The notes: generated from the sequence alone by a model not told the origin. DNA of 64,000 nucleotides from Vreelandella songnenensis (GCF_003002925.1 NZ_PVTK01000008.1:141342-205341), one strand, 5' to 3'; numbered from the stretch's first letter, positions 8,773 through 18,139 are shown. Numbers and translations are program-made.

Positions 8773-9816
8773 ATGACTTCGGAGTGTACCCCGCGATTTC
8801 TAGCCAGTGATAACACCTCGGGTATCTGCCCGGAAGCCATGCAGTACTTGATGGAAGCGAACCAGGCCGATGATCTGGCCTACGGCAACGACCGTTGGAC
8901 CGAGCGGGCCGCAAACCGCTTTCGTGAAATGTTCGACTACGACTGCGACGTGTTTTTCGTATTCAACGGTACCGCCGCCAACTCGCTGGCGCTTTCGGCA
9001 ATGGGGCGCAGCTACCACAGCGTGATCTGCCACGAGCTTGCGCATATCGAAACCGACGAGTGCGGCGGGCCGGAGTTCTTCTCCAATGGCGCCAAGCTTT
9101 TGACCTCGCCCGGGGCGAACGGCAAGCTGACGCCTGAAGGTATCGAGGCGCTGGTTACCCGGCGAAGCGACATTCACTACCCCAAGCCCAAGGTCGTCTC
9201 GCTCACCCAGGCCACCGAAGTGGGCACGGTATATACCCGCGAAGAGCTGCTGGCGATTCGCGCCGTTGCCGACAAGCACGACCTGCGCCTGCACATGGAC
9301 GGCGCCCGCTTCGCCAACGCCTGTGCCGGATTGAATGCCACGCCGGCTGAGCTTACCTGGCAGGTAGGTGTGGATGCGCTGTGCTTTTCGGGCACCAAGA
9401 ACGGCCTGGCGATGGGGGAGGCCATTCTGTTCTTCAACCGCGAACTTGCCGAAGACTTCTCCTACCGCTGCAAGCAGGCGGGTCAGCTGGCCTCCAAGAT
9501 GCGCTATATTTCCGCGCCCTGGCTTGGCCTGCTGGAAAGCGGCGCCTGGCTGACCAATGCCCAACATGCCAACGCCATGGCTGACTACCTATCCAAAGGG
9601 TTGCAGGCGCTGCCGGGCGTCTCGCTGATGTTCCCGACCCAGGCCAACAGCGTCTTTGTCGAGCTGCCTGCTCATGCCATCAACGCGCTCAAGGCCAAGG
9701 GGTGGACCTTCTATACCTTTATCGGCGCGGGCGGGGCACGTTTTGTATGCGCCTGGAACACTACCGTCGAGCTGCTCGACCAGTTGATGGCCGACGTCCG
9801 GGAGGCCATGACCTAG
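8773..9816 (+). CDS. ltaE: Low-specificity L-threonine aldolase
   Basis: A PLP enzyme of 347 residues in the beta-eliminating lyase family. It cleaves threonine or allo-threonine to glycine and acetaldehyde in the cytosol. Visible motifs are FASDN-like FLASDNTSGICPEAM at the N terminus, FVFNGTAANSLAL, HMDGARFANA, and the PLP lysine in CFSGTKNGLAMGE. I chose the ATG at 8773, 8 bases after AAGGA; the frame extends 8 codons further up but across the tandem repeat. It appears monocistronic, and the IalB-like gene downstream is convergent. Confidence 0.93.
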   Translation: MTSECTPRFLASDNTSGICPEAMQYLMEANQADDLAYGNDRWTERAANRFREMFDYDCDVFFVFNGTAANSLALSAMGRSYHSVICHELAHIETDECGGPEFFSNGAKLLTSPGANGKLTPEGIEALVTRRSDIHYPKPKVVSLTQATEVGTVYTREELLAIRAVADKHDLRLHMDGARFANACAGLNATPAELTWQVGVDALCFSGTKNGLAMGEAILFFNRELAEDFSYRCKQAGQLASKMRYISAPWLGLLESGAWLTNAQHANAMADYLSKGLQALPGVSLMFPTQANSVFVELPAHAINALKAKGWTFYTFIGAGGARFVCAWNTTVELLDQLMADVREAMT

Positions 9817-9858
9817 CGCCGACGGCCGATGCCGCCGCCCTGGGGGCGGCGGCGTAGA

Positions 9859-10365
9859 TCAGGGCGCGATCTCTTGGCTGGCGCTGGTAAAGCCCATCAG
9901 TGACAGATCAAGATCAAGACGCTGACCGTCCGGGGCGATGGCGCTTACGGTGGCGCTGGTGCCGCTGCGAAGCTGTTGCAGCATGCTCGGCTCCAGCGGC
10001 AGGTCGGCGCGGCAGCCCTGCTCGTGGCAGAACTGGTAGGGGAAGCCGACCGGCTCGTTGTTATCCACCTGAAGCTGCATGCCCGGCGCCAGATTAACCC
10101 CCAGCGGCAGCATGAAGGCGATCACTGCATTGCCCTGCGCCTGGGGCGGGTAGCCGACCATGGCGCGCATCAGGGGTTCGTTGCTGTCGGGATTGTTGAC
10201 CATCTGGCTCATGGTGCAGCCCTGCTGGGCGCCGCCGGTGGGGCAGCCCACCTCCCAGTCCTGAAAGCGCTGGGTTTCGACGTTGGCCGCTCCCTGCTGG
10301 GCCTGGGCAGCGGTAGCCGCAAGCAGCGGCAGTAGTGCGGTGATCAGGGCACGACGAATCGGCAT
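9859..10365 (-). CDS. Invasion-associated locus B (IalB) family secreted protein
   Basis: 168 residues with a signal peptide (RRALITALLPLLAATAAQAQ) and a mature domain of IalB type: FQDWEVGCP near the start, then CTMSQMV, and CHEQGCRADL near residue 115. The four cysteines probably form disulfides in the periplasm. IalB was named for Bartonella invasion, but homologues are widespread in free-living bacteria and their role is not settled. ATG at 10365 has GGAGAG 8 bases upstream, so an upstream in-frame start at 10419 is unlikely. Confidence 0.85.
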   Translation of the reverse strand: MPIRRALITALLPLLAATAAQAQQGAANVETQRFQDWEVGCPTGGAQQGCTMSQMVNNPDSNEPLMRAMVGYPPQAQGNAVIAFMLPLGVNLAPGMQLQVDNNEPVGFPYQFCHEQGCRADLPLEPSMLQQLRSGTSATVSAIAPDGQRLDLDLSLMGFTSASQEIAP

Positions 10366-10682
10366 GAGTTTATCTCTCCGGGTTTGAAAAGGGCGGGCCG
10401 CGGCTCGCCGTTGAGTCATTCAGCATTATCTTCATCAGTATTACCTGCATTCGAACATGAGGCGCCCCTCGTGTTCCAGCTTCGCGTTCACAAGACGCTC
10501 ACTATGTTCTGCTTTTCGAGCGCTGCTTTCTCGTTCGCAGCGTCATCGCACCGCTAGCGTTGAAGGTTTTACTCTCGCTTTCTGCATTGCTGACTACGCT
10601 GATAGTACGACCCTACGTTGGGCACACCGCACGGTGGATGAGTGAAAGGGCGGTGGCCTGGGCTGTGCCAAAGGAGAGTTCC
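10366..10682. other. 317-base intergenic region between IalB-like gene and prkA
   Basis: This region separates two divergent genes and should hold both promoters. I see no strong -35/-10 pair, no sigma-54 site with correct GG-N10-GC spacing, and no convincing hairpin. The prkA frame stays open upstream through this region to 10560, but AAGGAG just before 10683 marks the real start. Confidence 0.4.
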
Positions 10683-12605
10683 ATGAGCATCTTTGATCAC
10701 GTTCAAGACCGTTTTGCCCGCGTTCAGCAAGAAGACATGAGCCTTGAGGAGTATCTGGCGCTGTGTCGCCGCGACCCCAAGGTGTATGCCAGCGCCGCCG
10801 AGCGCATGCTGGAAGCCATCGGCGAGCCCAACGTCATTGATACGGCGAAGGACCCGCGCCTGTCGCGTATCTTTTCCAACAAGGTGATCCGCCGCTATCC
10901 GGCGTTTGCCGAATTTCACGGCATGGAGGAGGCCATCGAGCAGATCGTGGCCTACTTCCGCCATGCCGCCCAGGGCCTTGAGGAGCGCAAGCAGATTCTC
11001 TACCTGCTTGGGCCGGTGGGCGGCGGCAAGTCATCGCTTGCCGAGCGTTTGAAGCTTTTGATGGAGCGCATTCCCTTCTACGCGATCAAGGACTCGCCGG
11101 TGTATGAGTCGCCTCTTGGTCTGTTCTCGCCGGAAGAGGATGGCGAGCTTCTCGAACATGAGTACGGCATTGCTCCGCGCTACATCAAAAGCGTGATGTC
11201 GCCCTGGGCGGCCAAACGGTTGAAGGAGTACGGTGGGGATATCTCGAAGTTTCGCGTGGTGCGTCTTTACCCCTCGCGGCTTAACCAGATCGCGATTTCC
11301 AAGACCGAGCCCGGCGACGAGAATAACCAGGATATCTCCTCGCTGGTGGGCAAGGTGGACATTCGCCAGCTGGAACTCTACTCCCAGGATGACCCGGACG
11401 CCTACAGCTTCTCCGGCGGGCTGTGCCGCGCCAACCAGGGGTTGATGGAGTTCGTTGAGATGTTCAAGGCGCCCATCAAGGTGCTGCATCCGCTGCTCAC
11501 GGCCACCCAGGAGGGTAACTACAACCCGACCGAAGGCATGGGCGCGATTCCGTTTGACGGCGTGATCCTGGCTCACTCCAACGAGTCCGAATGGCAGGCG
11601 TTTCGCAACAACCGCAATAACGAGGCGTTTCTTGACCGGGTATATATCGTCAAGGTGCCGTACTGCCTGCGGGTTTCCGAAGAGGTGAAGATCTACCAGA
11701 AGCTGCTGGAGGACTCCTCGCTCAACGCCGCCCCCTGCGCGCCGGACACGCTGCGCATGCTGGCGCAGTTCTCGGTGCTCTCGCGCCTGAAAGTACCTGA
11801 AAACTCCAGTATCTACTCCAAGATGCGCGTATATGACGGCGAGAATCTGAAGGACACCGACCCGCGCGCCAAATCGATTCAGGAGTACCGCGATGCCGCC
11901 GGGGTGGATGAAGGCATGCAGGGCCTCTCTACGCGCTTTGCGTTCAAGATTCTCTCCAAGGTATTCAACTTCGACAGCCTGGAAGTGGCCGCCAACCCGG
12001 TGCACCTGCTCTACGTGCTGGAGCAGGCGCTGGAGCGCGAACAGCTGCCGTCTGAAGTGTTCGAGCGCTATCTGGGCTTTATCAAGGAGTTCATGGCGCC
12101 GCGCTACGTGGCGTTCATCGGCAAGGAGATCCAGACCGCTTATCTCGAGTCTTACAGCGAGTATGGCCAGAACATTTTTGATCGCTACGTGACCTATGCG
12201 GATTTCTGGATTCAGGATCAGGAGTACCGCGACCCGGAAACCGGCGAGCTTCTGAACCGCCAGTCGCTCAACGAGGAGCTCGAGAAGATCGAGAAGCCTG
12301 CGGGGATTTCCAATCCGAAGGACTTCCGTCACGAGGTGGTGAACTTCGTGCTGCGAGCCCGCGCCCAGAACAACGGCATGAACCCCAGCTGGCAGTCCTA
12401 CGAGAAGCTCAAGGGGGTGATCGAGCACAAGATGTTTGCCAATACCGAAGAGCTCTTGCCGGTGATTTCGTTCAACGCCAAGGCTTCGAAATCGGACCAG
12501 AAAAAGCACGAGGACTTCGTGGCTCGAATGGTGGAACGCGGCTATACCGAGAAGCAGGTGCGGCTACTTTCCGAGTGGTATCTGCGTGTACGCAAGTCGC
12601 AATAG
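10683..12605 (+). CDS. prkA: PrkA family serine protein kinase / AAA+ protein
   Basis: 640 residues, matching E. coli YeaG (about 644). The N-terminal AAA+ module carries the Walker A LLGPVGGGKSSLAERL near residue 115; the C-terminal part has the PrkA kinase-like region. In enterics YeaG acts with YeaH in nitrogen starvation and stationary phase; in Bacillus PrkA affects sporulation. Here it is the first gene of prkA-yeaH-spoVR, with gaps of 32 and 24 bases. The start ATG has AAGGAG 7 bases upstream. A cytosolic protein, probably ATPase and protease-like or kinase activity; the biochemical role is debated. Confidence 0.95.
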   Translation: MSIFDHVQDRFARVQQEDMSLEEYLALCRRDPKVYASAAERMLEAIGEPNVIDTAKDPRLSRIFSNKVIRRYPAFAEFHGMEEAIEQIVAYFRHAAQGLEERKQILYLLGPVGGGKSSLAERLKLLMERIPFYAIKDSPVYESPLGLFSPEEDGELLEHEYGIAPRYIKSVMSPWAAKRLKEYGGDISKFRVVRLYPSRLNQIAISKTEPGDENNQDISSLVGKVDIRQLELYSQDDPDAYSFSGGLCRANQGLMEFVEMFKAPIKVLHPLLTATQEGNYNPTEGMGAIPFDGVILAHSNESEWQAFRNNRNNEAFLDRVYIVKVPYCLRVSEEVKIYQKLLEDSSLNAAPCAPDTLRMLAQFSVLSRLKVPENSSIYSKMRVYDGENLKDTDPRAKSIQEYRDAAGVDEGMQGLSTRFAFKILSKVFNFDSLEVAANPVHLLYVLEQALEREQLPSEVFERYLGFIKEFMAPRYVAFIGKEIQTAYLESYSEYGQNIFDRYVTYADFWIQDQEYRDPETGELLNRQSLNEELEKIEKPAGISNPKDFRHEVVNFVLRARAQNNGMNPSWQSYEKLKGVIEHKMFANTEELLPVISFNAKASKSDQKKHEDFVARMVERGYTEKQVRLLSEWYLRVRKSQ

Positions 12606-12637
12606 CCGCATCTACCTTCCGGGCTTGAGGAGGTCGC

Positions 12638-13927
12638 ATGACCTACTTTATTGATCGAAGACCCAACGCCAAGCACAAGAGCGCGGTCAACCGGCAGCGC
12701 TTTCTGGAGCGCTACCGCAAGCATATCAAGCGTTCAGTGGAAGACGCGGTCAACCGCCGCTCGATTACCGATATGGAGCGCGGCGAGAAAATCTCCATTC
12801 CGACCAAGGATATCTCCGAGCCGGTGTTTCAGCATGGCCCCGGCGGGGCGCGCAATATCGTCTCGCCGGGTAACAAGGAGTTTGTGCAAGGCGACAGGAT
12901 TCGCCGGCCCGGCGGCCAGGGCGGCGGGAATGGCGCCGGCGAGGGTGGGGCTTCCAACCAGGGCGAGGGCAACGATGAGTTTGCCTTCACCCTGACCCGT
13001 GAAGAGTTTCTGGAGTTCGTCTTCGACGGCCTGGAGCTACCCCACCTGCAGCGCAAGCCGCTCAAGTCGCTGGAGGAGGTCAAGATGGTGCGCGCCGGGC
13101 TTTCCCGCGACGGCGTGCCGGCGCGCATCAGCATCACCCGTTCCATGCGCGAAGCCTACGCCCGGCGTATTGCCATGCGTGCGCCTATCAAGCGTGCGCT
13201 CAAGGAAGCGATCGAGGCGCTTGAAGAGGAGGAGCGCAAGGATTCCGTGCTGCGTAACCCCGCCCGTATCACCGAACTGAAAGCGGACATCGAGCGGCTG
13301 CAAAAGCGTATCGAGGCGGTGCCGTTCATCGATACCTACGACTTGCGCTACCACCAGCTAAGCGCCCAGCCGCAGCCATCGAGCCAGGCTGTCATGTTCT
13401 GCGTCATGGATGTGTCCGGTTCCATGACGCAGAACCACAAGGATATCGCCAAGCGCTTTTTCCTGCTGCTCTATATGTTTCTGGAGAAGCATTACGAGAA
13501 AGTGGAGCTGGTGTTCGTGCGTCACCACACGGCCGCCCGAGAAGTCAGCGAGGAGGAGTTCTTCTACTCCCGGGAAACCGGCGGCACGATCGTGTCCAGC
13601 GCCTTGAAACTGGTCAATACTATTATTAAGGCGCGCTACCCGCCGGAGAAGTGGAATCTCTACGTGGCCCAGGCCTCGGACGGGGACAACTGGGATGACG
13701 ACTCCAATACCTGCCGCGAGATGCTTGTCAAGCAGCTGATGCCGCAGCTTCAATACTACGCCTACGTGGAAATCACACCCCACGATCATCAGTCGCTGTG
13801 GCACGAGTACGAAAGCGTGGCGGGCCATTTCCCCGAGCGTTTTGCCATGCGCCAGATTGTCGAAGCCAGCGATATCTATTCCGTTTTTCGCGAGCTGTTC
13901 AAGCGCCGCTTGAGTCAAACCAACTAG
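12638..13927 (+). CDS. yeaH: YeaH/YhbH family protein (DUF444, VWA-like)
   Basis: 429 residues, typical for DUF444. The N-terminal half is basic and has a glycine-rich linker (about residues 88-108). The C-terminal half is a VWA-like fold with a MIDAS-type motif visible as MDVSGSMT near residue 255. The partner of PrkA in enterics. It lies 32 bases after prkA with GAGGAGG before the ATG, so it is probably co-transcribed with prkA and spoVR. A cytosolic adaptor role is inferred from the VWA fold and the gene order; no enzymatic motif is seen. Confidence 0.94.
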   Translation: MTYFIDRRPNAKHKSAVNRQRFLERYRKHIKRSVEDAVNRRSITDMERGEKISIPTKDISEPVFQHGPGGARNIVSPGNKEFVQGDRIRRPGGQGGGNGAGEGGASNQGEGNDEFAFTLTREEFLEFVFDGLELPHLQRKPLKSLEEVKMVRAGLSRDGVPARISITRSMREAYARRIAMRAPIKRALKEAIEALEEEERKDSVLRNPARITELKADIERLQKRIEAVPFIDTYDLRYHQLSAQPQPSSQAVMFCVMDVSGSMTQNHKDIAKRFFLLLYMFLEKHYEKVELVFVRHHTAAREVSEEEFFYSRETGGTIVSSALKLVNTIIKARYPPEKWNLYVAQASDGDNWDDDSNTCREMLVKQLMPQLQYYAYVEITPHDHQSLWHEYESVAGHFPERFAMRQIVEASDIYSVFRELFKRRLSQTN

Positions 13928-13951
13928 GTGCAACCGCGACAGGAGTGCGCC

Positions 13952-15514
13952 ATGACAGCGTCTCAAAAGCCCATTGCCACCGGCTCCGACTGGAACTTCA
14001 CCATTCTGGAGCGTTTCAACGACAAGCTGGCGGCCCTGGCCGACGAGTACCGGCTGGACACCTACCCCAACCAGATCGAAGTGATCACTACCGAGCAGAT
14101 GATGGACGCCTACGCAAGCGTAGGCATGCCGGTGGGCTATCATCACTGGTCGTTCGGCAAGCAGTTCTTGGCTGTCGAGCAGGCCTACAAGCGCGGCCAG
14201 ATGGGGCTGGCCTACGAGCTTGTGATCAACTCAAACCCCTGCATTGCCTACCTGATGGAAGAGAACACCCTGATGATGCAGGTGCTGGTGATGGCTCACG
14301 CCTGCTACGGGCACAACTCGTTTTTCAAGGGCAACTACCTGTTTCGTACCTGGACCGATGCCGATTCGATCGTCGACTACCTGGTCTTCGCGCGGCAGTA
14401 CATCGCCCGGTGCGAGGAGCGCCATGGCGTGCATGCCGTCGAACAGCTGCTGGATGCCTGCCATGCGCTGCAAAACTACGGTGTCGATCGCTACAAGCGG
14501 CCATCTCCCATCTCTGCCGAGGAGGAGGCCAAGCGCCAGGACGAGCGCGAAGCGTACCTGCAGACTCAGGTGAACATGCTGTGGCGCACGATTCCCGAGC
14601 CGCCGGCTAACGCCTCGCCGTTGCCTGGCAGCCTGCATAGCGATGAAGACCCGTTGGGCCTGCATGAGGGGGGCATCTATCCGCCGGAGCCTCAGGAAAA
14701 CCTGCTCTATTTCATCGAGAAGAATGCGCCGCTGCTGGCGCCCTGGCAGCGGGAAATCGTGCGCATCGTGCGCAAGCTGGCGCAGTACTTCTATCCGCAG
14801 CGCCAGACCCAGGTAATGAACGAGGGCTGGGCCTGTTTCTGGCACTATACGCTGATGAATCGGCTGTACGACGAGGGCGATGTGGACGAAGGCTTGATGC
14901 TGGAGTTCTTGCAGTCTCACGCGGCGGTCATCAACCAGCCGGATTTTGACAGCCCCTATTACAGCGGTATCAACCCCTACGCGCTGGGGTTTGCCATCTT
15001 TCGGGATATTCAAAGGATCTGCGAAGCGCCTACCGCCGAGGATCGTCAGTGGTTTCCGGATATTGCCGGCACCCCCTGGCGGGCAACCCTCGAGTTTGCC
15101 ATGCGCAACTTCAAGGACGAGTCGTTCATCCAGCAGTTTCTATCGCCCAAGGTGATGCGCGATCTCAAGCTGTTTCTGATAGTGGATGATGATCAGTCCG
15201 AAACGCTTGAAGTAGCCGCCATTCACGATGAGCAGGGTTACCGCCGGGTGCGTGATGCGCTTTCTACCCAGTATGCGCTTTCCGTCAAGGAGCCCAACGT
15301 GCAGGTGGTGGAAGCGGCGATTCGCGGGGACCGCTCGCTGACGCTGCATCACGTGCAGGATAGCCGACGCCCACTGGCGAGAAGCGTCTACCCGGTGATT
15401 CGCCACCTGCACGAGCTGTGGGGGTTTCCAGTCCGGCTGGTGTCCATGGATGAAGGTCGTGTCACCCATCGCTACCGCTGGCCGGTCGAGGAGGAGGGCA
15501 AGGACAAGCCCTGA
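13952..15514 (+). CDS. spoVR: SpoVR family protein (YcgB-like)
   Basis: 520 residues, the family's normal length. Recognisable blocks are LDTYPNQIEVITTEQMMDAY, GMPVGYHHWSFGKQF and MNEGWACFWHYTLMNRLYD. The last has the conserved His/Glu pattern. SpoVR is needed for spore cortex in Bacillus; in proteobacteria the homologue follows prkA and yeaH and its function is unknown. I chose the ATG at 13952, 6 bases after AGGAG; a GTG immediately after the yeaH stop is also in frame. It ends the operon; the next gene is convergent and 13 bases away. Confidence 0.94.
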   Translation: MTASQKPIATGSDWNFTILERFNDKLAALADEYRLDTYPNQIEVITTEQMMDAYASVGMPVGYHHWSFGKQFLAVEQAYKRGQMGLAYELVINSNPCIAYLMEENTLMMQVLVMAHACYGHNSFFKGNYLFRTWTDADSIVDYLVFARQYIARCEERHGVHAVEQLLDACHALQNYGVDRYKRPSPISAEEEAKRQDEREAYLQTQVNMLWRTIPEPPANASPLPGSLHSDEDPLGLHEGGIYPPEPQENLLYFIEKNAPLLAPWQREIVRIVRKLAQYFYPQRQTQVMNEGWACFWHYTLMNRLYDEGDVDEGLMLEFLQSHAAVINQPDFDSPYYSGINPYALGFAIFRDIQRICEAPTAEDRQWFPDIAGTPWRATLEFAMRNFKDESFIQQFLSPKVMRDLKLFLIVDDDQSETLEVAAIHDEQGYRRVRDALSTQYALSVKEPNVQVVEAAIRGDRSLTLHHVQDSRRPLARSVYPVIRHLHELWGFPVRLVSMDEGRVTHRYRWPVEEEGKDKP

Positions 15515-15527
15515 GCGTAGAGCGATA

Positions 15528-15842
15528 TCAGCCCATGGCTACCCAAGATTGGCACCAGCCGCCGGGTTCGACGCTATGTTCGGGAAACAGCTGGCAGCCC
15601 TGGGTGCGCTCGGTATAGAACATGCAGTTATCGCAGCGCTCGCCCGCTTCAAAAGCCGGGTGGTCGCTGGCATCACTGGCCTCTTCTACGTAGTTGAGCG
15701 CCTGAGCACTGGGGGCTTCGGGATCCAGGCGCGGCAATGTCTGGGCAAAGGCCGTCTTGGAAAGAATGCCCATGCCCAAGGGCAGGGCGGCCAGGCTCAG
15801 CGCGCTGCTACGTAAGAACTGTCGACGGCTTTGATTCGCCAT
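15528..15842 (-). CDS. High-potential iron-sulfur protein (HiPIP)
   Basis: 104 residues. A twin-arginine signal (SRRQFLRSSALSLAALPLG) is followed by a small mature domain with the four cluster cysteines in CDNCMFY, GCQLFP and GGWCQSW. HiPIPs hold one 4Fe-4S cluster at high potential and carry electrons in the periplasm, typically between the cytochrome bc1 complex and terminal oxidases or photosynthetic centres. Tat export fits a cofactor-loaded protein. HiPIPs are common in halophilic and purple gammaproteobacteria. Confidence 0.95.
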   Translation of the reverse strand: MANQSRRQFLRSSALSLAALPLGMGILSKTAFAQTLPRLDPEAPSAQALNYVEEASDASDHPAFEAGERCDNCMFYTERTQGCQLFPEHSVEPGGWCQSWVAMG

Positions 15843-16131
15843 GGTTTCTCCTAAGGCTTGCGTTTATCCATCTTGATTGCGTGTAACGTCACGGTGAACG
15901 GATGGTAGGCCATCTCTATTGTCTTTCTCTTCATTATGACGTCTGACCAACCTGGGGTTATTGATGCTGCCAGGGCGGTAGTCACGGTTATTCTGACAGC
16001 ATCCAGCTTAATACGATCCCCTGGATGGCCGCTACCCGTGCGGTTGTGAGCACGCGCGTAAGCTGCGGATTCAATCAGGCCTGTTATACTCCCTGCGTAT
16101 TTTTGTATCACTTACCCTTAGTGAGGTCGTC

Positions 16132-16407
16132 ATGCAGAACGCAGTTATCTTGATCAATACCGACAAAGGCCAGGTCAAAGCGGTGGCCGAGCGTTTAGCG
16201 GACGTGGAAGGTATCAGCGAAGTGTACTCTACCTGCGGACGCTACGATCTGGTGGCCATCGCCCGCACCCGGGATTTCGAAAGTTTGGCCGAGCTTGTGA
16301 CCGAGCGCCTTAACGCGGTGGAAGGCATCAGCGATACCGAAACCCTGAACGCCATGCAGGTGCACTCACGCCACGATCTTGAAACCATGTTTTCCCTTGG
16401 CTGGTAA
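16132..16407 (+). CDS. Stand-alone Lrp/AsnC ligand-binding (RAM) domain protein
   Basis: 91 residues that match only the effector-binding RAM domain of Lrp/AsnC regulators; there is no helix-turn-helix. The alpha-beta pattern and the GRYDLVAIARTRDFE block with its conserved Gly-Asp are typical. Such small RAM proteins form oligomers that bind amino acids; their physiological role is not settled. GTGAGG lies upstream of the ATG. It is separated from the nuclease gene by about 70 bases, with no clear operon partner. Confidence 0.88.
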   Translation: MQNAVILINTDKGQVKAVAERLADVEGISEVYSTCGRYDLVAIARTRDFESLAELVTERLNAVEGISDTETLNAMQVHSRHDLETMFSLGW

Positions 16408-16488
16408 TTCTTAAGTAAACACCAGCCAGAGCATGGCTTGCTGTCATAAGTAAAAGATAAGAAATTAAAAAAGTAGGGAGTGGGGAAC

Positions 16489-17352
16489 TTGGGAAGATCG
16501 CTTCTGCGCTTGCGTCGGCAAGGGCGACGCTTGGGTATTGCCGTACTGTTTGTGGTGGCCGGGGCCGGGCTTTGGGAATTTCAGGGGCGCCAGTATCAAG
16601 ATGCCTATACCTGGATGGGCGTACCCACCTGGGACGGCTTTCATCCAACGACGTTTCACCGAGTGCTGCGCAATGATGGCTATCTGGTGGGCTGGTCGGA
16701 TGTACGCGTCAATCCGCTCTGGGTCAGTTATCAGCTCGAAGCGGTAGATGACGATACGCGCATCGGCTCGCGGCCCAACTTTCAGTCCGACTGGCGAACG
16801 CTGTGGCCGGTGACCACCGATAGCTATTCAGGTAGCGGTTATGACCGCGGGCACATGGCGCCCAACTACGCCATTGCCGCGGTACATGGGCGCAGCGCCC
16901 AGATCGATACGTTCTTGATGAGCAACATGTCCCCCCAGCGGCCCAACTTGAACCGCCAGCTCTGGCAGCGCCTGGAGCAGTCGGTGATGGATCATTTTGC
17001 GCCGCGCTTTGACCGCTTGCAGGTGATTACCGGGCCGATATTCCCCGAGCATTTCATGGATAACGTGTTCAATCGGGTGGGGTTTGTAGAGGTGCCGGAG
17101 GCGTTTTACAAGATAATCGTGGCGCCACATGCGGATGCCCCGTTGGCGCTGGCTTTCATCATGCCCCAGGACGTGCGCGGCAACGAGCCGTTGGCAGACT
17201 ATCTGGTCACTATCGATGAAATCGAAGCGCGCACCGGGCTCAACTTTTTCCCGGACCTTTCGCCGGAGCTTGAGGCCGTGCTCGAAGGGGAGCTGCGCAC
17301 CCAGGGCTGGGCGCTCGAGGACGTTTCAAAACGTCCGGGGCGGTTCCAGTAA
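16489..17352 (+). CDS. DNA/RNA non-specific endonuclease (NucA/EndoG family), exported
   Basis: About 287 residues. A basic N terminus is followed by one hydrophobic segment (LGIAVLFVVAGAGLWEF), so the protein is exported or membrane-anchored. The nuclease motif DRGHMAPN is intact near residue 120, with the catalytic His, and the downstream metal-binding Asn is in LNRQLWQRLE. These enzymes cut DNA and RNA with Mg2+. The start is uncertain. TTG at 16489 has GGGAG 8 bases upstream; GTG at 16480 has no site. The gene seems monocistronic. Confidence 0.88.
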   Translation: MGRSLLRLRRQGRRLGIAVLFVVAGAGLWEFQGRQYQDAYTWMGVPTWDGFHPTTFHRVLRNDGYLVGWSDVRVNPLWVSYQLEAVDDDTRIGSRPNFQSDWRTLWPVTTDSYSGSGYDRGHMAPNYAIAAVHGRSAQIDTFLMSNMSPQRPNLNRQLWQRLEQSVMDHFAPRFDRLQVITGPIFPEHFMDNVFNRVGFVEVPEAFYKIIVAPHADAPLALAFIMPQDVRGNEPLADYLVTIDEIEARTGLNFFPDLSPELEAVLEGELRTQGWALEDVSKRPGRFQ

Positions 17353-17370
17353 CGCTGTAAGCGTCGTTAG

Positions 17371-17402
17371 CCGGGCGTCTTCAAGGCGCCCGGAGCGTTT
17401 TC
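17371..17402 (+). terminator. Probable terminator of the endonuclease gene
   Basis: CCGGGCG / CGCCCGG stem of 7 base pairs with a 9-base loop, lying in AGCGTTTTC context. The T-run is short (four), so activity is less certain. Confidence 0.5.
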
Positions 17403-17542
17403 ATGGTGAACAGAGCGGGGCCAAGCATAAAAAATAAATAAAAAGCGTAAACGTCAGACAGCAGAAAATGACGCAAAGGGCGTCAGTCTCTTGAAGAAAG
17501 GAAATTAAAACGCGAAGTGATGATGCGGACGGGACCAATCAA

Positions 17543-17629
17543 TGGTGCCCAGGAGAGGACTTGAACCTCCACGTCCATACGGACACTAGCACCTGAAGCT
17601 AGCGCGTCTACCAATTCCGCCACCTGGGC
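17543..17629 (-). tRNA. tRNA-Leu (anticodon CAG), copy 1
   Basis: Read on the minus strand, a full class II tRNA of 87 bases including an encoded CCA. The acceptor stem GCCCAGG pairs with CCTGGGC and the discriminator is A. The anticodon loop TTCAGGT in the CTAGC/GCTAG stem gives anticodon CAG, reading CUG. The long variable arm is as expected for leucine tRNA. Confidence 0.95.
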
Positions 17630-17657
17630 GCATCATTCACATCTGTTTGTATTCGTA

Positions 17658-17744
17658 TGGTGCCCAGGAGAGGACTTGAACCTCCACGTCCATACAGACA
17701 CTAGCACCTGAAGCTAGCGCGTCTACCAATTCCGCCACCTGGGC
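17658..17744 (-). tRNA. tRNA-Leu (anticodon CAG), copy 2
   Basis: Same structure as copy 1, with encoded CCA and anticodon CAG. It differs from copy 1 by one base in the variable arm (CATACAGAC instead of CATACGGAC on the plus strand). The spacer to copy 1 is 28 bases. Confidence 0.95.
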
Positions 17745-17806
17745 GAATACAAACATCTACTTGCTTTGACACCATGCAATAGCGTGCAAGAACAGCACGA
17801 TAATGA

Positions 17807-17893
17807 TGGTGCCCAGAAGAGGACTTGAACCTCCACGTCCATACGGACACTAGCACCTGAAGCTAGCGCGTCTACCAATTCCGCCATCTGGGC
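17807..17893 (-). tRNA. tRNA-Leu (anticodon CAG), copy 3 (promoter-proximal)
   Basis: Same anticodon CAG and encoded CCA. The acceptor stem differs from the other copies by one compensated pair (GCCCAGA/TCTGGGC), so pairing is kept. It is the first of the three in transcription order, with a tRNA-type promoter directly upstream. Confidence 0.95.
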
Positions 17894-17904
17894 AAGTGGC
17901 GCGT

Positions 17905-17932
17905 ATGATACGCGTATGCCGATTAAATGCAA
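17905..17932 (-). promoter_or_regulatory. Sigma-70 promoter of the tRNA-Leu cluster
   Basis: On the minus strand, -35 TTGCAT (17927-17932) and -10 TATCAT (17905-17910) are 16 bases apart. The -10 is followed by a GC-rich discriminator (ACGCGCC) just before the first tRNA. A GC-rich discriminator is typical of stringently controlled stable-RNA promoters. Confidence 0.6.
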
Positions 17933-17985
17933 GCCCTAAAAACTGATTCTATAACATAAAACAACACAATTGCCGTTCAAGGTGG

Positions 17986-18026
17986 TTGGGTCATGGAACG
18001 TGCAGCGCTATACTGCACCCATGACC
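17986..18026 (+). promoter_or_regulatory. Promoter of rnr lying inside a long inverted repeat
   Basis: TTGGGT (17986-17991) and TATACT (18009-18014) are 17 bases apart and point at rnr. They overlap a strong nested inverted repeat: GGTCATGG (17989-17996) pairs with CCATGACC (18019-18026), and inside it GTGCAG (18000-18005) pairs with CTGCAC (18013-18018). Only a 3-base bulge interrupts the stem. There is no T-run, so this is not a terminator. It may be an operator covering the -10 box. Confidence 0.5.
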
Positions 18027-18139
18027 AAACAAAACGTTGAATTTTTCAGCTCAATGAATGCTGAAACCCCTCGCTCGCAACGCTCGGCGTTTGCGCTTTT
18101 TCACTGCCTCCCGAAAGCGCCATCAAGGAAGTTGATTGC

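Noticed and set aside
10366..10682. Sigma-54 promoter before prkA
   Set aside because: TTGGGCAC near 10617 looked like a -24 element, but the GG to GC spacing is wrong.
11031..12509. 492-codon open frame on the minus strand
   Set aside because: A shadow of prkA in GC-rich sequence, without family features or ribosome site.
15851..16111. 86-codon minus-strand gene between HiPIP and the RAM-domain gene
   Set aside because: No family resemblance; the region is probably promoter sequence for both flanking genes.
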